Assembly: GCA_014281115.1 (NCBI GenBank)
Contig: JACONQ010000007.1
Span: forward strand, 2,728,001-2,792,000
Direction of reading: 5' to 3'
DNA from: Laburnicola sp. R22_1
Taxonomy: Eukaryota > Ascomycota > Dothideomycetes > Pleosporales > Didymosphaeriaceae
DNA length: 64,000 nucleotides
The translations under genes and the position numbers were made by a program. Positions 11,400 to 21,963 of the stretch are shown here, in pieces (position 1 is the stretch's first letter; the number at the start of each line of letters is the position of its first letter). The notes beneath the pieces are model-generated. The model saw only the letters and a program-made list of their open reading frames with translations, had not been told where the DNA came from and did no database searches.

Positions 11400-13610
11400 T
11401 CATGACTTCCCCTGCTTCCGTACCCTTCTAGCTTGTCGTTTCTTCTGAATAATCTGGGAACGTTGCTTAGCCTTGGCATCCAGTCTCACTTGGGCACCGG
11501 CATCTTCGTTCTCTTCCGCGCCCGATCCCTGAACCTGCTTGCCAGCTGTCACAGCTCCCGATTCACGCTTACGTTTCTTGCCCTTCAGATCACGACCCGA
11601 TTCCCCAGTACGACCGACTATCTCATCCGTGTTCGTCTTCGGGTCCTTAGCCTTGATTTCCCTGTCAGACCGCCTAGCAACCACATTCGCGTTCTCAATC
11701 GCAAACTCGACGATAAGTCTTTTCTTCTTGTCTTGCAAATCCTCTACTGCAGCCTTTTTGCTCTTCGGCTGGTCACCCTTGACCTTGTAGTCAACGGCAT
11801 GTCCATTCAGCCAGCGGAGACCCATGAGTGCACTACGATGCGTGTGATATTCAATGAAGCCGTAGCCGCGACTTCGCCCCGCGCCGGACTCTTCGGTGAT
11901 TTTACTACCAGCGGGCGTTTCGAAGACGACCTTGGCCTGTTTGACGATGCCCTTACCCATGCGTTTTCGTGCCTTTTCTGCAGCAAGCATGGCGTCGCCC
12001 CCACGAGCGAGTTCTTCGTTCGAGAGGCGTTGGCGCTTGCCTGATTTGACGTCGGCGGCAAACCCCACCACTGCTTGGCGGGCGAGTGCCTTGAGGTCTT
12101 TGCTCGTGATGCTTCGCGGGATGTTGCGGACGGCGAGACGAGTCAGACTAAGGTGGAGCGCGGGGTTCTTCTCAATGTGCTTCTTTCGCTGGGTAGCGCT
12201 TTCCTGGCGCATGGTGATTTCAGACGGCGACAACTTCTGATAGAGTGGAGACTTTGTGTCAATCGTGCCTTCAGAGAGTAGGTATAGACGGCGCTTGTCT
12301 TTGTCGCGGTTGAAACGCGAGACGGTGCCTTCAGCTGTAAGACGTGTGGCTTCGTTCTTATCGACGGCGCGCGTGATTTGCAGGACGCGACCATCGAGTA
12401 TGTATTTGCCCGTGGGGTCGGCCTCTTCATTCTCGAGCACAGAGTGTGATATCGTGATTTGGGTGCCGTCCTTGCGGTCTGCAGTGATCCTTTGCAGTTT
12501 TGTAGGCGGGACACCCTTCAGACAGTCGATCATGTCTTCTTCTTTGTAAAAACGCACGAAGCCTGTACCTTTTGGTCGACCCGTCTCGTGGTCGAGGACA
12601 ACGCGGGCGTAGCTGATCGGGCCGAATTGCTTAAAGTGCTCGAAGAGGCTATCGTCGTCTGCTGTGAAGGGCAAGTTGCGGATGAATACGGTGTAATCCG
12701 GCGCTCTGGGCTTTTCGTCCTCGATAGATACACCGCCTTCCTCGCCGCTGTCAGAAACGTCTTCGTAGTCGGTGTTGCTGTCATCCTCGTCGCTCTCAAA
12801 ATCTTCTTCCTCCGAGTCGGATGCGGCAACAGACGACGCATCGTGTTCATCCACGTCACCATCCCCAGCTTCATCCTTCTCATCTTCCTCCTCCTTCTGC
12901 AGATCCTGCCATGCTTCCTTGTCCACGGCCCAATCGACCGCAATCTGCCTACCATCTACTTCCCTCCCATTGAGCTCCTCCATGGCCTTCTCCGCATTTT
13001 TCTTTCCCCGCAACGCCACGAAGCCGAACCCCCGTAGCTCGCCAGACGGCTTCTTGGGTAACTTGGTGAAATGCACCTTTCCGTAGCTCAAGAAGAGCTT
13101 CTGCAGCTGCTCCGGTGTCTTGATACTCCACGGCAGATTCCTTACAATGAGCTTGGGCGCCTGGTTCTCCTTCATGGCCTGCTCGCGCTCCGCCTTTGCG
13201 CGCGCGCCTGCAGAAACCGTGGGTGCAGCAGTCCCCGTATCACGGTGACGCACCTCTGCACCCTCAACCTTTATCTTCTTCCCTTTGAGAGAGGAACCGT
13301 CAAGTTCTTCTTTCGCTCTCTGCGCATCCTCCGCGTCAGCAAAAGTGACGAAGCCATAACCCTTCGACGCTTTCGTTTCCTTGTCGAGAACAACGAGGGC
13401 GTATTTGATAGGGTAGTTTTCGGAGAAGAACTCGGTAAGGTCTTCGGTAGTTACATTGGGCGCGAGGGAGCGGACGAAGAGCTGTTTGCGCGACTGTTGC
13501 GGTTTGGAGGGGCTGTCGGCGGCACGAGAAGGCTCTTCGGCGTCAGCCACGGCAGTAATGGCTGATGCGCCATCTTCCGAGAGGCGCTGGCGTTTTCTGC
13601 GGGGTGCCAT
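11400..13610 (-). CDS. NOP4: Nucleolar RNA-binding protein Nop4/RBM28
   Basis: An intronless frame of 736 residues. The start is the ATG at 13610 (MAPRRKRQRLSED), which places a basic nuclear-localisation-like run at the N-terminus; the frame is open further upstream but adds nothing conserved. There are four RRM domains: the first begins RKQLFVRSLAPN near residue 41 with RNP1 KGYGFVTF, the second has LIVRNLPWSI and RGFGFVAL, a long Asp/Glu-rich linker follows, the third has YTVFIRNLPF and KGTGFVRF, and the fourth, diverged, has LAVRNIPRSI and YGFIEY. The C-terminus is Lys/Arg-rich (KKRQARRVRKQGKS). This is the yeast Nop4 and human RBM28 arrangement. The protein acts in the nucleolus in 27S pre-rRNA processing and early 60S ribosome assembly. 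Confidence 0.93.
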   Translation of the reverse strand: MAPRRKRQRLSEDGASAITAVADAEEPSRAADSPSKPQQSRKQLFVRSLAPNVTTEDLTEFFSENYPIKYALVVLDKETKASKGYGFVTFADAEDAQRAKEELDGSSLKGKKIKVEGAEVRHRDTGTAAPTVSAGARAKAEREQAMKENQAPKLIVRNLPWSIKTPEQLQKLFLSYGKVHFTKLPKKPSGELRGFGFVALRGKKNAEKAMEELNGREVDGRQIAVDWAVDKEAWQDLQKEEEDEKDEAGDGDVDEHDASSVAASDSEEEDFESDEDDSNTDYEDVSDSGEEGGVSIEDEKPRAPDYTVFIRNLPFTADDDSLFEHFKQFGPISYARVVLDHETGRPKGTGFVRFYKEEDMIDCLKGVPPTKLQRITADRKDGTQITISHSVLENEEADPTGKYILDGRVLQITRAVDKNEATRLTAEGTVSRFNRDKDKRRLYLLSEGTIDTKSPLYQKLSPSEITMRQESATQRKKHIEKNPALHLSLTRLAVRNIPRSITSKDLKALARQAVVGFAADVKSGKRQRLSNEELARGGDAMLAAEKARKRMGKGIVKQAKVVFETPAGSKITEESGAGRSRGYGFIEYHTHRSALMGLRWLNGHAVDYKVKGDQPKSKKAAVEDLQDKKKRLIVEFAIENANVVARRSDREIKAKDPKTNTDEIVGRTGESGRDLKGKKRKRESGAVTAGKQVQGSGAEENEDAGAQVRLDAKAKQRSQIIQKKRQARRVRKQGKS

Positions 13611-15118
13611 GTTGCTGAACTGGCCAAAAAGAAGTAGTCTTGTGGAGTACCTATCTTGTTGAACTTTTGCACTCCATCCGAAAATTTCCAGACCTCGGCG
13701 AATCGTTCCGCCGTTGGAGCTTGGCAAATTATCATGCTAACTACATCTGGACACCACAACCATCATCCGTGGATGATCAGGACTTTGGACGTTTGTATCA
13801 TCGCGTTGACCGATCTAGGCGAAATTTTGCTGTCGCATGTGGTGAAAATATTACAATGGGTTCATGCACTACCTGATCAGAATGTGATTCATTTTTCGAG
13901 CACAGGTGGCTCTTGTGTCCGCGGGTGGCGGCTACATGTAATCCTCCACCTCTACCTTAGGGTAGTAGCTTTGCAAGTATTGCACAGTGACGACCTAAAT
14001 AGGTATACGTATCCCTTCGGACCAGTCTCAATAGCCAGCGTCCAACCAGTCTATACCATATGAGATCAGCGTTCTTGAACAATTCACTTTCGCACACAAA
14101 GGGCATGGCGGTAAATGCGTTCTATCTCCTGCATCAACTTCGCCAAGGGCGTATAATATCAACTCCAAGCTGTAACGGTCAAGCTAATCGGATATATTTA
14201 TTTTGTAAGAACCATCCCTCTTCAAAAATATTTTTGATGCGTTGACCTCTCGCCCTGCCACGACTGCGGTCGATGTTCCAAATCAACGCACCGCCTGCAG
14301 TCCGCGAATGCAGAATCATATCCTACAGAAAAAAGGCAGCGTTTTAGCTGTATTAGAGTAGCGGAAAGTTTCGAGCATCGAGCATGACCGAAGGAGGCGC
14401 GGAAATCCCACGAAAACAGTGTCCTCATCCCATATTTATCATTGACATACAATGACATTATGGGTCCTTGCTACACTCCCGGGATCTCATAACATGTACT
14501 CTTCAGCTCTGCCGCATCGCATGACGATGAGTAACGCCCTCGGGCAGTGACGTCGATAGTAGAGGTACAGTAAGCTAGAATGCATCGCCCCTCTCTGCAT
14601 ATGGATAGATCGAGCGTCCCAAGACCGGGACGAAATGCAGCGTCAAAATACATGTCTGGGAACGTAGCTTACCGAAGCAATGATTCGTGCAATGGAGTCT
14701 AAAAAAGAGCGGAAACACTCCACTGAGACATTTGAATCAAGACTACTCCTCTTGTTCGAGGTAAGTAATGTCGCTATCGCATGCCTCTCATCAGGGGTTG
14801 CGTTACTTAATCCTGATTCCTATGGTAGCTTCACATGGTGCCGGCAGACGTAAATGAAGATTAGCAACCCAGCCAGATCTGATACTGATGCAGGCTGCAA
14901 AGAAAATTAGTGAAAGATTGGAAGGAAGACTACGTTGCGAGGGATGGTGTTCATGAGGTGATGAAGTGCTGCAGAAGGCCTGGAGGTATTAGCGCACCCG
15001 AAAAAGCTTAGTCGGCTCTCGGCTATGGTTTTTCCGGGCCTGCTCGCCCACAGATGCCGAACTTCATTTTCAGAAGCGACCAGCGACAACATCACCCACT
15101 CACGCCGCCGCCCTCAAG
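13611..15118. other. Divergent intergenic interval, NOP4 / RPL9
   Basis: This is 1.5 kb between two genes for 60S ribosome production that are transcribed away from each other, so it should hold both promoters. No gene or clear motif is supported. Short frames near 14222-14653 carry no recognisable features. Confidence 0.5.
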
Positions 15119-16318
15119 ATGAAGTACATGTACGCCTTCCCGGTCGTGTTTTACGCTCTCTCCCTCTCCAACTGCACCACTCTACCTACGAGCCTCGGCC
15201 GATGGACTTTTCAGACGCTGGCTTGAATCGCACCTTTCGCAAAGTTTGAGATCGCACAGGACTGGGCTAACAATTGGACAACAGCCACTCTGAGGAACTG
15301 CTCGAGGTCCCCGAGGGGGTCAAGGTCTCTATCAAGACCAGGAACGTCGTCGTTGAGGGTAAGTAGCTATTGGATATAGAAATTACGTTGACTGACGTTC
15401 CGCTGCGCAGGTCCCCGAGTAAGCACGAATTCATCATTCCTTTACATGGATATTAAAAACATCAGGGGAAACTGAGCAAATCGCTGGATCACTTGGCTGT
15501 CAGCTTCACGCACGTACGTCAAGGCCAAGATTAAAAGATTGGACTACATACTAAACGTTGCGCAGCCGGGCAAGAATGTCATCAAGATCGAGCTCCACCA
15601 CGGTTCGCGCAAGAGCGTCGCCACCCTCCGCACTGTCCGCACAATCATCGTACGTCGCTACCACTCTTTAGTCGCTATTGTAGAGCGCTGGAATGTAGCT
15701 GACCTGGGAAGAACAACTTGATCATCGGTGTTACCAAAGGCTTCAAGTACAAGTAAGTGCAATCGTGGTCGCGATCACCGGAATCATGCTAATGCTGAAG
15801 CAGGATGCGATACGTCTATGCCCAGTATGTATACCCTCCATGCTCGAACGAACCACACGCGATGCGCAGTTGGGAGCGAGCCCTTCCTGGGAGCGTCCGC
15901 TCTTCCTCTCCTATCCAACAACCATGCCACGATCTACTCGCCGCTCGATGAATGAGGCTAATGCGACGCCAGTTTCCCCATCAACGTCAACGTCGAAAAG
16001 AACAAGGATACCGACTGCTTCGAGGTTGAGATCCGAAACTTCATTGGCGAGAAGATCGTGCGAAGGGTCAACATGAGGCCCGGTGTCCACGTCGAGGCCT
16101 CCAAGAACGTGAAGGATGAGCTTCAGCTCACCGGAAACGTGAGTGGTTCTCTTATTAGTAATTGATACCTCTGCTAATTCGATCCACAGAGCCTCGAGGA
16201 TGTCTCCCAGAGCGCTGCCGACATCCAGCAGATCTGCCGTGTCCGCAACAAGGATATCCGAAAGTTCTTGGACGGTCTGTACGTTTCGGAGCGGGGCAAC
16301 ATTGTCGAGGATGCATAA
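15119..16318 (+). CDS. RPL9: 60S ribosomal protein L9 (uL6)
   Basis: Nine exons give 193 residues: 15119-15129, 15285-15358, 15411-15418, 15466-15513, 15566-15649, 15712-15752, 15804-15824, 15973-16138 and 16190-16318. All introns are GT-AG and all phases join. The protein begins [16 protein letters not shown] and contains VVVEGPRGKLSKSL, the glycine loop of uL6. The middle reads [19 protein letters not shown], and the tail ends [18 protein letters not shown], as in eukaryotic L9. The protein sits near the sarcin-ricin loop of the large subunit. Exon 3 is only 8 bases (GTCCCCGA) yet is needed to build the invariant GPRG motif. Intron density is very high for 194 codons, with a first exon of 11 bases. 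Confidence 0.96.
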
Positions 16319-16850
16319 ACGGTTCCGAGGGTGCGGATTTCTTTACGGGCATATGAGTATTCCTGCATTCGGGTGTGCAAACAGGCGCCATTGGGGATAT
16401 AGCTCAAAAATTATGTTCAATGAACCATGACTTGATACCATCTGCAATGATGCGATCACAATTGCTGCTCCGCGCCTAGTCGGTAAGGTCAATGCAGTCA
16501 AGGTTCAGGAACCGAGCACTAAACATGCAATATTGGGTTGAATCCTAGAATGAAAGGACACCCTACTCTATACAGTGATACAGTGATGGTTACGCTCGTA
16601 ATGCGTGTTGTAGCAAACCCCGGGTACTCCGACTTCGACAACCCCATATCACCGCAAAAGCCGCCAGACGAGGCGAATTCTTCCGTCTCGCTTCGTAATC
16701 AGGCGCCTAAATACAGATATGTAAAGCCATTGGCGATCGTACGAGGATGTTATACTGTCCACTGCACTTTCCTGTCGTCACAGAAATACCCCGCCATCGA
16801 GCGAGATACCCCACCACCACCATTGCCAGCATCGAACAAGCACCGCAGCC
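16319..16850. other. Intergenic interval
   Basis: This holds the RPL9 3' region and the promoter of the aldo-keto reductase gene. No further gene is seen. Confidence 0.5.
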
Positions 16851-18085
16851 ATGACGGACGTTCAACAGCTCCTCAAGGAATCGAAGGCGGAGTACCGACG
16901 GCTGGGGAAGAGCGGTTTGAAGGTGTCTGTTCCAATATTCGGGGCTATGAGCATTGGGACGAAGCAATGGTAAGGTGTCTTCTGCTAGCGCCTTGGAGTA
17001 TATGCTGACTTCTCTGCAATTCAAAGGCAACCCTGGGTCATTGACGAGGAAGAGTCACTCCCACTCCTCAAGGCAGCCTATGACAAGGGCATCACGACTT
17101 GGGACACTGGTACGTGAGCTTCTTCGCTCCACTATCCTCGACTCACGCGCTGACTATCACGGCAGCGAACGTATACTCCAACGGTGTTTCAGAAGAAATC
17201 ATTGGCAAAGCGATCAAGAAGTACAGCCTGCCCCGCGAGAAACTCGCTATCCTCACAAAATGCTTTGGCTACGTCGGGGAAACGCCAGAGCTTCGCGCCA
17301 TCCAGTACCCTAAAGAGCTACCTCAGATGAAGGACTACACGAACCAGGGTGGATTATCTCGCGCAGCCATCTTCAACGCGGTCAACAAGTCCCTCCAGCG
17401 ATTGGACACGGATTATATCGACCTGCTCCAGATACATCGCTTTGACGCAAACACGCCCCTCGAAGAGACAATGGAGGCGCTGCATGACCTGGTCAAGAGT
17501 GGCAAGGTGAGATACATCGGGGCGAGCTCCATGTGGGCGGTGCAGTTCGCGCAGATGCAGTTCGTCGCGGAGAAGAACGGATGGACCAAGTTTGTGAGCA
17601 TGCAGAATCACTACAATTTGCTGTACCGAGAAGAAGAGAGGGAGATGAACAGGTTTTGCGATGCTACCGGTGTGGGATTGATTCCGGCAAGTCTTGCGTG
17701 TTCACTTGGTGCTACGTGTTAGCTAACAAACAGTACACAGTGGGCACCCCTCTGCCGCGGCCACCTCGCACGCCCAGTTGCCGCGTTTGGCGAGACGGTG
17801 CGCTCCGAAGGCGAGAAGAAAGCCGGCAACTCGTTCTTTCCCCAAAGCGAATCGGACAAGAAGACGGTTGAGCGCGTGGAAGAGCTGGCGAAGAAGCACG
17901 GCTGGAGCATGAGCACCGTGGCCCTGGCGTGGATCAACAAGCGGGTAGCGTCGCCCATCATCGGCTTCAGCTCGGAGAAGAGGATGGACGAGGCGCTTGA
18001 GGCGAGGGGCAAGACATTGACGGATGAGGAGGAGAAGTATCTGGAGGAGCTGTACACGCCGCGGCCGATCGTCGGACACAGTTAG
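16851..18085 (+). CDS. Aldo-keto reductase (fungal VHA-reductase-like)
   Basis: Four exons (16851-16969, 17027-17109, 17166-17686, 17741-18085) encode 355 residues. The TIM-barrel signatures are present in order: [12 protein letters not shown] at the start, [20 protein letters not shown] with the conserved Asp and Tyr, LAILTKC with the catalytic Lys, LLQIHRFD with the catalytic His, [29 protein letters not shown] and ASPIIGFSS, the NADPH-binding end. It therefore reduces an aldehyde or ketone with NADPH. The overall layout is that of the fungal AKR group that includes versiconal hemiacetal acetate reductase and many uncharacterised cytosolic reductases; the substrate is unknown. The third intron starts with GC (gcaagt) rather than GT, and its use is required to join GLIP to WAPL. 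No biosynthetic cluster genes lie nearby. Confidence 0.92.
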
Positions 18086-18924
18086 ATGACAGCCACGATA
18101 GACACACGTTGATATAGCAGCAATTGGGACCGGCTTTGCAACGCTGACTGCCACCATCTACCATCTTGAATGTTTCCGATCAGCAGTTGGACGTTTCCGA
18201 GCAGTAGTTGGAGGCAATTGATACCTTTTGATACTTTATGGGTCCACCCGAATCCTTTTCTTTGTCAGTAGGAAAGCTCCGTTGAATGGCGCCTGGAGAC
18301 GCTCGCTAGGCCTGAGCCCTGGAGGCTGACAGAACACGGGATAGATATATGTAAGCAGTAATCATGTAGAGGCCATGAGTATGGCGGCCGCGTGGGACAG
18401 CTCGCAAACAATGCGTGGTTTTAGTGATGGTGGTAGTCGGCCCTGGATGACGTAGCTCCGATCGCGTGACTGTCATTCCACGCCCAACACGCCACATGTA
18501 GCAAGCCTCAACGGCAGCACTGAAGGCCATCGTTCCAGTTCATGGATGAAGCTCAAATGGTGGCTGTTTGCCTCTGCATTGTACTGAGGCAGCTGGCTGG
18601 GCGTCCACGCGTCGCCGGCCGTCTCAAGGGGACAAGGTTGATGGTTCCCTCAGGCGGAGCTACCCCGCATTCTTATCCCAGAAAAGTGGGTCTTATGCAC
18701 GGTGCAGCTCACGGCGCGTGGGCCGTGATCAACTGACTTGTCTCCTGTTAACCCCTCGTCGCCTGCATCCGGGCCTCCTTCTCTTCTTCTTCACACTCTC
18801 AGCTGTGCCTGACCACCAGCCTCATCCAGCCCACTACTCAGCCCAAGTCTTCAGCTCATCTGAGCTCTATCCTTCACCCAGCGCTTCCTGGTCCAAACCC
18901 CCTCGTTTGTGACACACCAGCACA
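18086..18924. other. Intergenic interval with pyrimidine-rich promoter
   Basis: No gene is supported. A pyrimidine-rich stretch at about 18770-18900 precedes the next start codon, as is common in filamentous fungal promoters. Confidence 0.5.
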
Positions 18925-19776
18925 ATGGCAGCTGACACCCAAAACAACATCTCCAAAGTCGACTCTCTGGTCGAAGAGCCAAAGGAAAAGCCCGCCAAGC
19001 GGAGAGCAAGCTCATTGCGCGCCGATGTCTTCAACATGGCCGACCTAGGTGAGTCGCTACTATCCGCCTTGTTTCGATGACAGGGGAGGGGGTCCAAGTG
19101 AGGGGTTGTGGGGCTGACATGCGGACAGAGAAGGAGGGGAAGGAGATCAAGATTGCGCCAGAGACGCAGAAGCTGAACTGGTAAGTCGAAACGGCTCCCG
19201 CCTCATCTATCATGCTGCATTCCTCTTTGTTGCCCGCGGGTCATTAAGCAGCGCCCTGTCGCTCGGCTCCCTTCAGCCCGCTCCCGTTGCCATGCGACCA
19301 GGCTGACATGCATGCGTAGGAAGCTGAACAAATCCCCTGCCACGCTGGACGACCAAGATGTTCTCAAGAAGCCTCTCACCACACCACTGGTCCGCAAGAT
19401 CGACCTGCACTTCCCGCTAGGGCTTGAGGTTACCGCACGGAATCTGAAGGGAGTAACCATCAAGGATGCATTAGACGCCATCTACAAGCAGTTCAAGAAG
19501 AAGGTGCGTGTTTCTCATCTCCCTGCACTAGCCCATCTCCCCACACCTGGTAGATGCCCATATTTACCGCCCCTCGCTGCCGTATCCCCGCCGCTCTTTG
19601 AAAGCAGCTTGACTGACATGCCATTGCAGGCCGATGATGAGCTCGACCTGCCCGTCCTCGCCGGCTTCGAGTGGGACCCAGAAGAATGCTACACGCGCTT
19701 CATCGTACACCAGAAGAAGGAGGGCGGCCCCGCACCCTCCAAGAAGTCGAAGAAGAAGGACAAGACCGAGGAGTAG
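18925..19776 (+). CDS. DUF6699-like small protein of unknown function
   Basis: Four exons (18925-19048, 19129-19180, 19320-19503, 19630-19776) join in frame to 168 residues. The central part runs from LNWKLNKSPATLDDQD through PLTTPLVRKIDLHFPLGLEV to KGVTIKDALDAIYKQFKKK. The order (a Trp-led strand, a PPL/PLV segment, then G-V-T-I/V-x-D-x-L-x-x-I) matches the fungal DUF6699 domain by memory of the family. No catalytic residues are evident and no function is known. The C-terminus is Lys-rich (SKKSKKKDK). Intron positions and phases are clean, so the gene model is firm even though the role is not. Confidence 0.8.
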
Positions 19777-21008
19777 TGAATCACTCGTCCCCCTTCTTCC
19801 CTCCACTCGACTTTTTACACAGCCTCGAACGCATATTATACGCCAGCATCGATAGATGGTCGGATATGGATGTGCACTCGGGCGCAGGTGGATTCCGAAA
19901 GGGAAGAGCGAGACTCGCTCGACTGTCGACAACAAGCATGTTGCGTGCCGCGAGCCTGGAATGGTAAGCGGTTTACTGCGGTGTTTGCGGGCTGGCAGGT
20001 GAGGGGGTCTCGTGGGATGTCTGTATGTGGGCTGCGCCCTTTTGTGTACTCTATTGAGCATTCTTTCCGGTAGCTGGATAGCGTCCGGTACAATAGAGAA
20101 GATGTTTATCTATTGCTCGGAGCTTTTGGTGATGTTGCTGTGATGTTCGTGGGGCGGCATGGTTGAGCTGACAGGGATAAATAACCCCGCTTTAGACTGG
20201 TATGGTGCGTACGTTCAGAGTTTACCTCCACGATTTGTTTCATAACACAACCGTCGCCGACTATGCATCAATGTTTCGCAGAGCTCCCTTCTTGAATTAC
20301 ATGGTACGCACTTGGTGTTGATGCATATTAAAGAGAATCAGGAGTCGCCACCACAAGCGTGCACTCTGGCTGCTAAGTCGCGTTACCCGCCAACCGCTTC
20401 GCAAACAATACATAACTCAACATCAAAAGTAAGAAAAGCATGCTGATTATAAATACATTGAGTTTACAAAAACCGCCGCGTGGAAGTCTTAGACATACGG
20501 GGTTGCCTCAGAAGAATTATAGCTTGGCCAGCGGCCTGACTCCCTATCTACGTTACCGTAAGGAGAGCGAGAATAGGTAGTTTTGTGTGAAAGGGCTTGC
20601 TTGTTGGGTAGTAGTTTTTTGTGTTTGTCTGCAGGGGAATATTCAGTTTCATGGAAGGAGGGCGGATAAGGAGAGTGTGCTTTTGAGCGTTTGTTGTCTT
20701 TGGGGGGCTCTTGGGATTGGATTGGGCTGGGCTAGGGTTTAAACGGGCGGTCTAAATATCTAGATGCTGTACTATCTCATCAGAGTGTTTGCAAAAAAAA
20801 GGTACTTACTCTGCTGTGTTGTATCGTGCTGTCCTTCGCTGGCAACCGACAGAGCACTTTCTAACGTGTTCTGCCCTTCTACAAACAGCACTCTTCTTCA
20901 TCCCCCCCGCATCTCCCGATCAGAAATCCGCTATATCTCCTGCTCCTCTTTAAACCTCCACATCCCGCCTTAATCACATACCACTTGACCAACCAAGCCT
21001 CAACCAAA
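19777..21008. other. Intergenic interval
   Basis: 1.2 kb without a supportable gene. It is AT-richer than its neighbours between 20400 and 20760. The last 100 bases are pyrimidine-rich and probably form the promoter of the next gene. Confidence 0.5.
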
Positions 21009-21479
21009 ATGACCACCCTCACAACCCTCCTCCTCGCCCTCCTCCACACCACCACAGCGGGCCTCCTCGCCGCGTTCATTTTCACAGCCATCAACAGAAA
21101 ACCTAATCTCGTCGTTAACACCTTGTTGATAAGCAGTATACTATGGGGAGTTATGGCGGCTTTCGTGCATGTGTGCATTTTGATTCGTAGGGAGGGGAGA
21201 CGGGAGCGTAGGGAGGCTAAACGACGTGCGAATATTGGGGTGATTGAGATGGATGAGTTGGAGAGTAGGGGGCGGTGTGGTGGGGGGGATTATGCGGGGA
21301 TGGAGATGGGGGTTGTGAGGGGGGATGAGTATGAGGTTTGTGGGACGTGTGGGAGGGAGGTGAGTGGGGAGGTGGAAGGTGGTGGGGGGATGAAGGCTGA
21401 GGGAGGGATGGAGGCTGGTGGGGGTGAGCTTTGTATGGCGTGTGGGTATGCGCCGTGTTTAGAGGAGAGGGGGAAGTAA
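21009..21479 (+). CDS. Small two-helix membrane protein, hypothetical
   Basis: An intronless frame of 156 residues starts at the ATG at 21009. Two hydrophobic segments, about residues 4-26 (LLLALLHTTTAGLLAAFIF) and 35-60 (VVNTLLISSILWGVMAAF), suggest two membrane helices joined by a short basic loop (NRKPN). A strongly basic stretch (RREGRRERREAKRRAN) follows, then a Gly/Glu-rich tail with C-G-T-C, and near the end C-M-A-C and a further Cys, which could bind a metal. The family is not recognised. From about 21250 the coding strand is extremely G-rich. The stop codon lies inside the first unit of a 19-base tandem repeat, so the C-terminus may be recent. Confidence 0.55.
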   Translation: MTTLTTLLLALLHTTTAGLLAAFIFTAINRKPNLVVNTLLISSILWGVMAAFVHVCILIRREGRRERREAKRRANIGVIEMDELESRGRCGGGDYAGMEMGVVRGDEYEVCGTCGREVSGEVEGGGGMKAEGGMEAGGGELCMACGYAPCLEERGK

Positions 21480-21542
21480 GTGAGGGGCGAGGAAGTAAGT
21501 GAGGGGCGAGGAAGTAAGTGAGGGGCGAGGAAGTAAGTGAGG
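21474..21542. repeat. 19-bp minisatellite, 3.6 copies
   Basis: Units of aagtaagtgaggggcgagg start at 21474, 21493, 21512 and 21531 (the last truncated to 12 bases) and are identical to one another. The first unit contains the stop codon of the small membrane protein gene. Each unit contains GTAAGT, a consensus fungal 5' splice site. Confidence 0.95.
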
Positions 21543-21594
21543 AGTTTGAGGTGAGGGTTTGATGTAGCAATGGAGAAGTGGGGATAGATAGGCT

Positions 21595-21725
21595 TGTTGG
21601 CAGGAGCCCTTGGGGCACCTGGCAGGTGCTGGTCGTCTCATTGTTTACACACTATTATGTAATAGTGCTATATAGCAGATCTTCCGATCAGCTCAATCCA
21701 AAAACATTACATTCCACTTTCTTCA
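21595..21725 (+). repeat. 5' LTR of copia element
   Basis: 131 bases, starting TGTTGGCAGGAG and ending CTTTCTTCA (TG...CA ends). It is identical to the 3' LTR. It should carry the element's promoter and poly(A) signal. Confidence 0.97.
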
Positions 21726-21739
21726 GGTTATGAGCCCGG
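21726..21739 (+). other. Primer-binding site, half-tRNA initiator Met type
   Basis: The sequence ggttatgagcccgg lies directly after the 5' LTR. It is complementary to the anticodon arm of an initiator methionine tRNA (CAU anticodon within CTCATAACC), the internal-priming arrangement known from copia elements, not the usual 3' CCA end. Confidence 0.75.
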
Positions 21740-21963
21740 CAATTTCGCTGCACCGTTATTGTGGCAACTTAATCGTCTTTTAATTGCCTCTTAACCGCCC
21801 TGCATACCGCTGCATGCTCAACTACCGCTGCATCTACCGCTGCAGCCCCACTAGTTGTCCCACTGCTTCGCAGAATTCGCCACTGCCAATAGCTGCCACC
21901 CAGCATCACCTCACCAGCAGCATCGTCAACCTACACACTCAGCGTCAGTGAGATCGTCACATT

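Noticed and set aside
15130..16189. snoRNA inside RPL9 introns
   Set aside because: Ribosomal protein introns often host snoRNAs, but no convincing C/D box pair (RTGATGA and CTGA) or H/ACA fold was found by eye.
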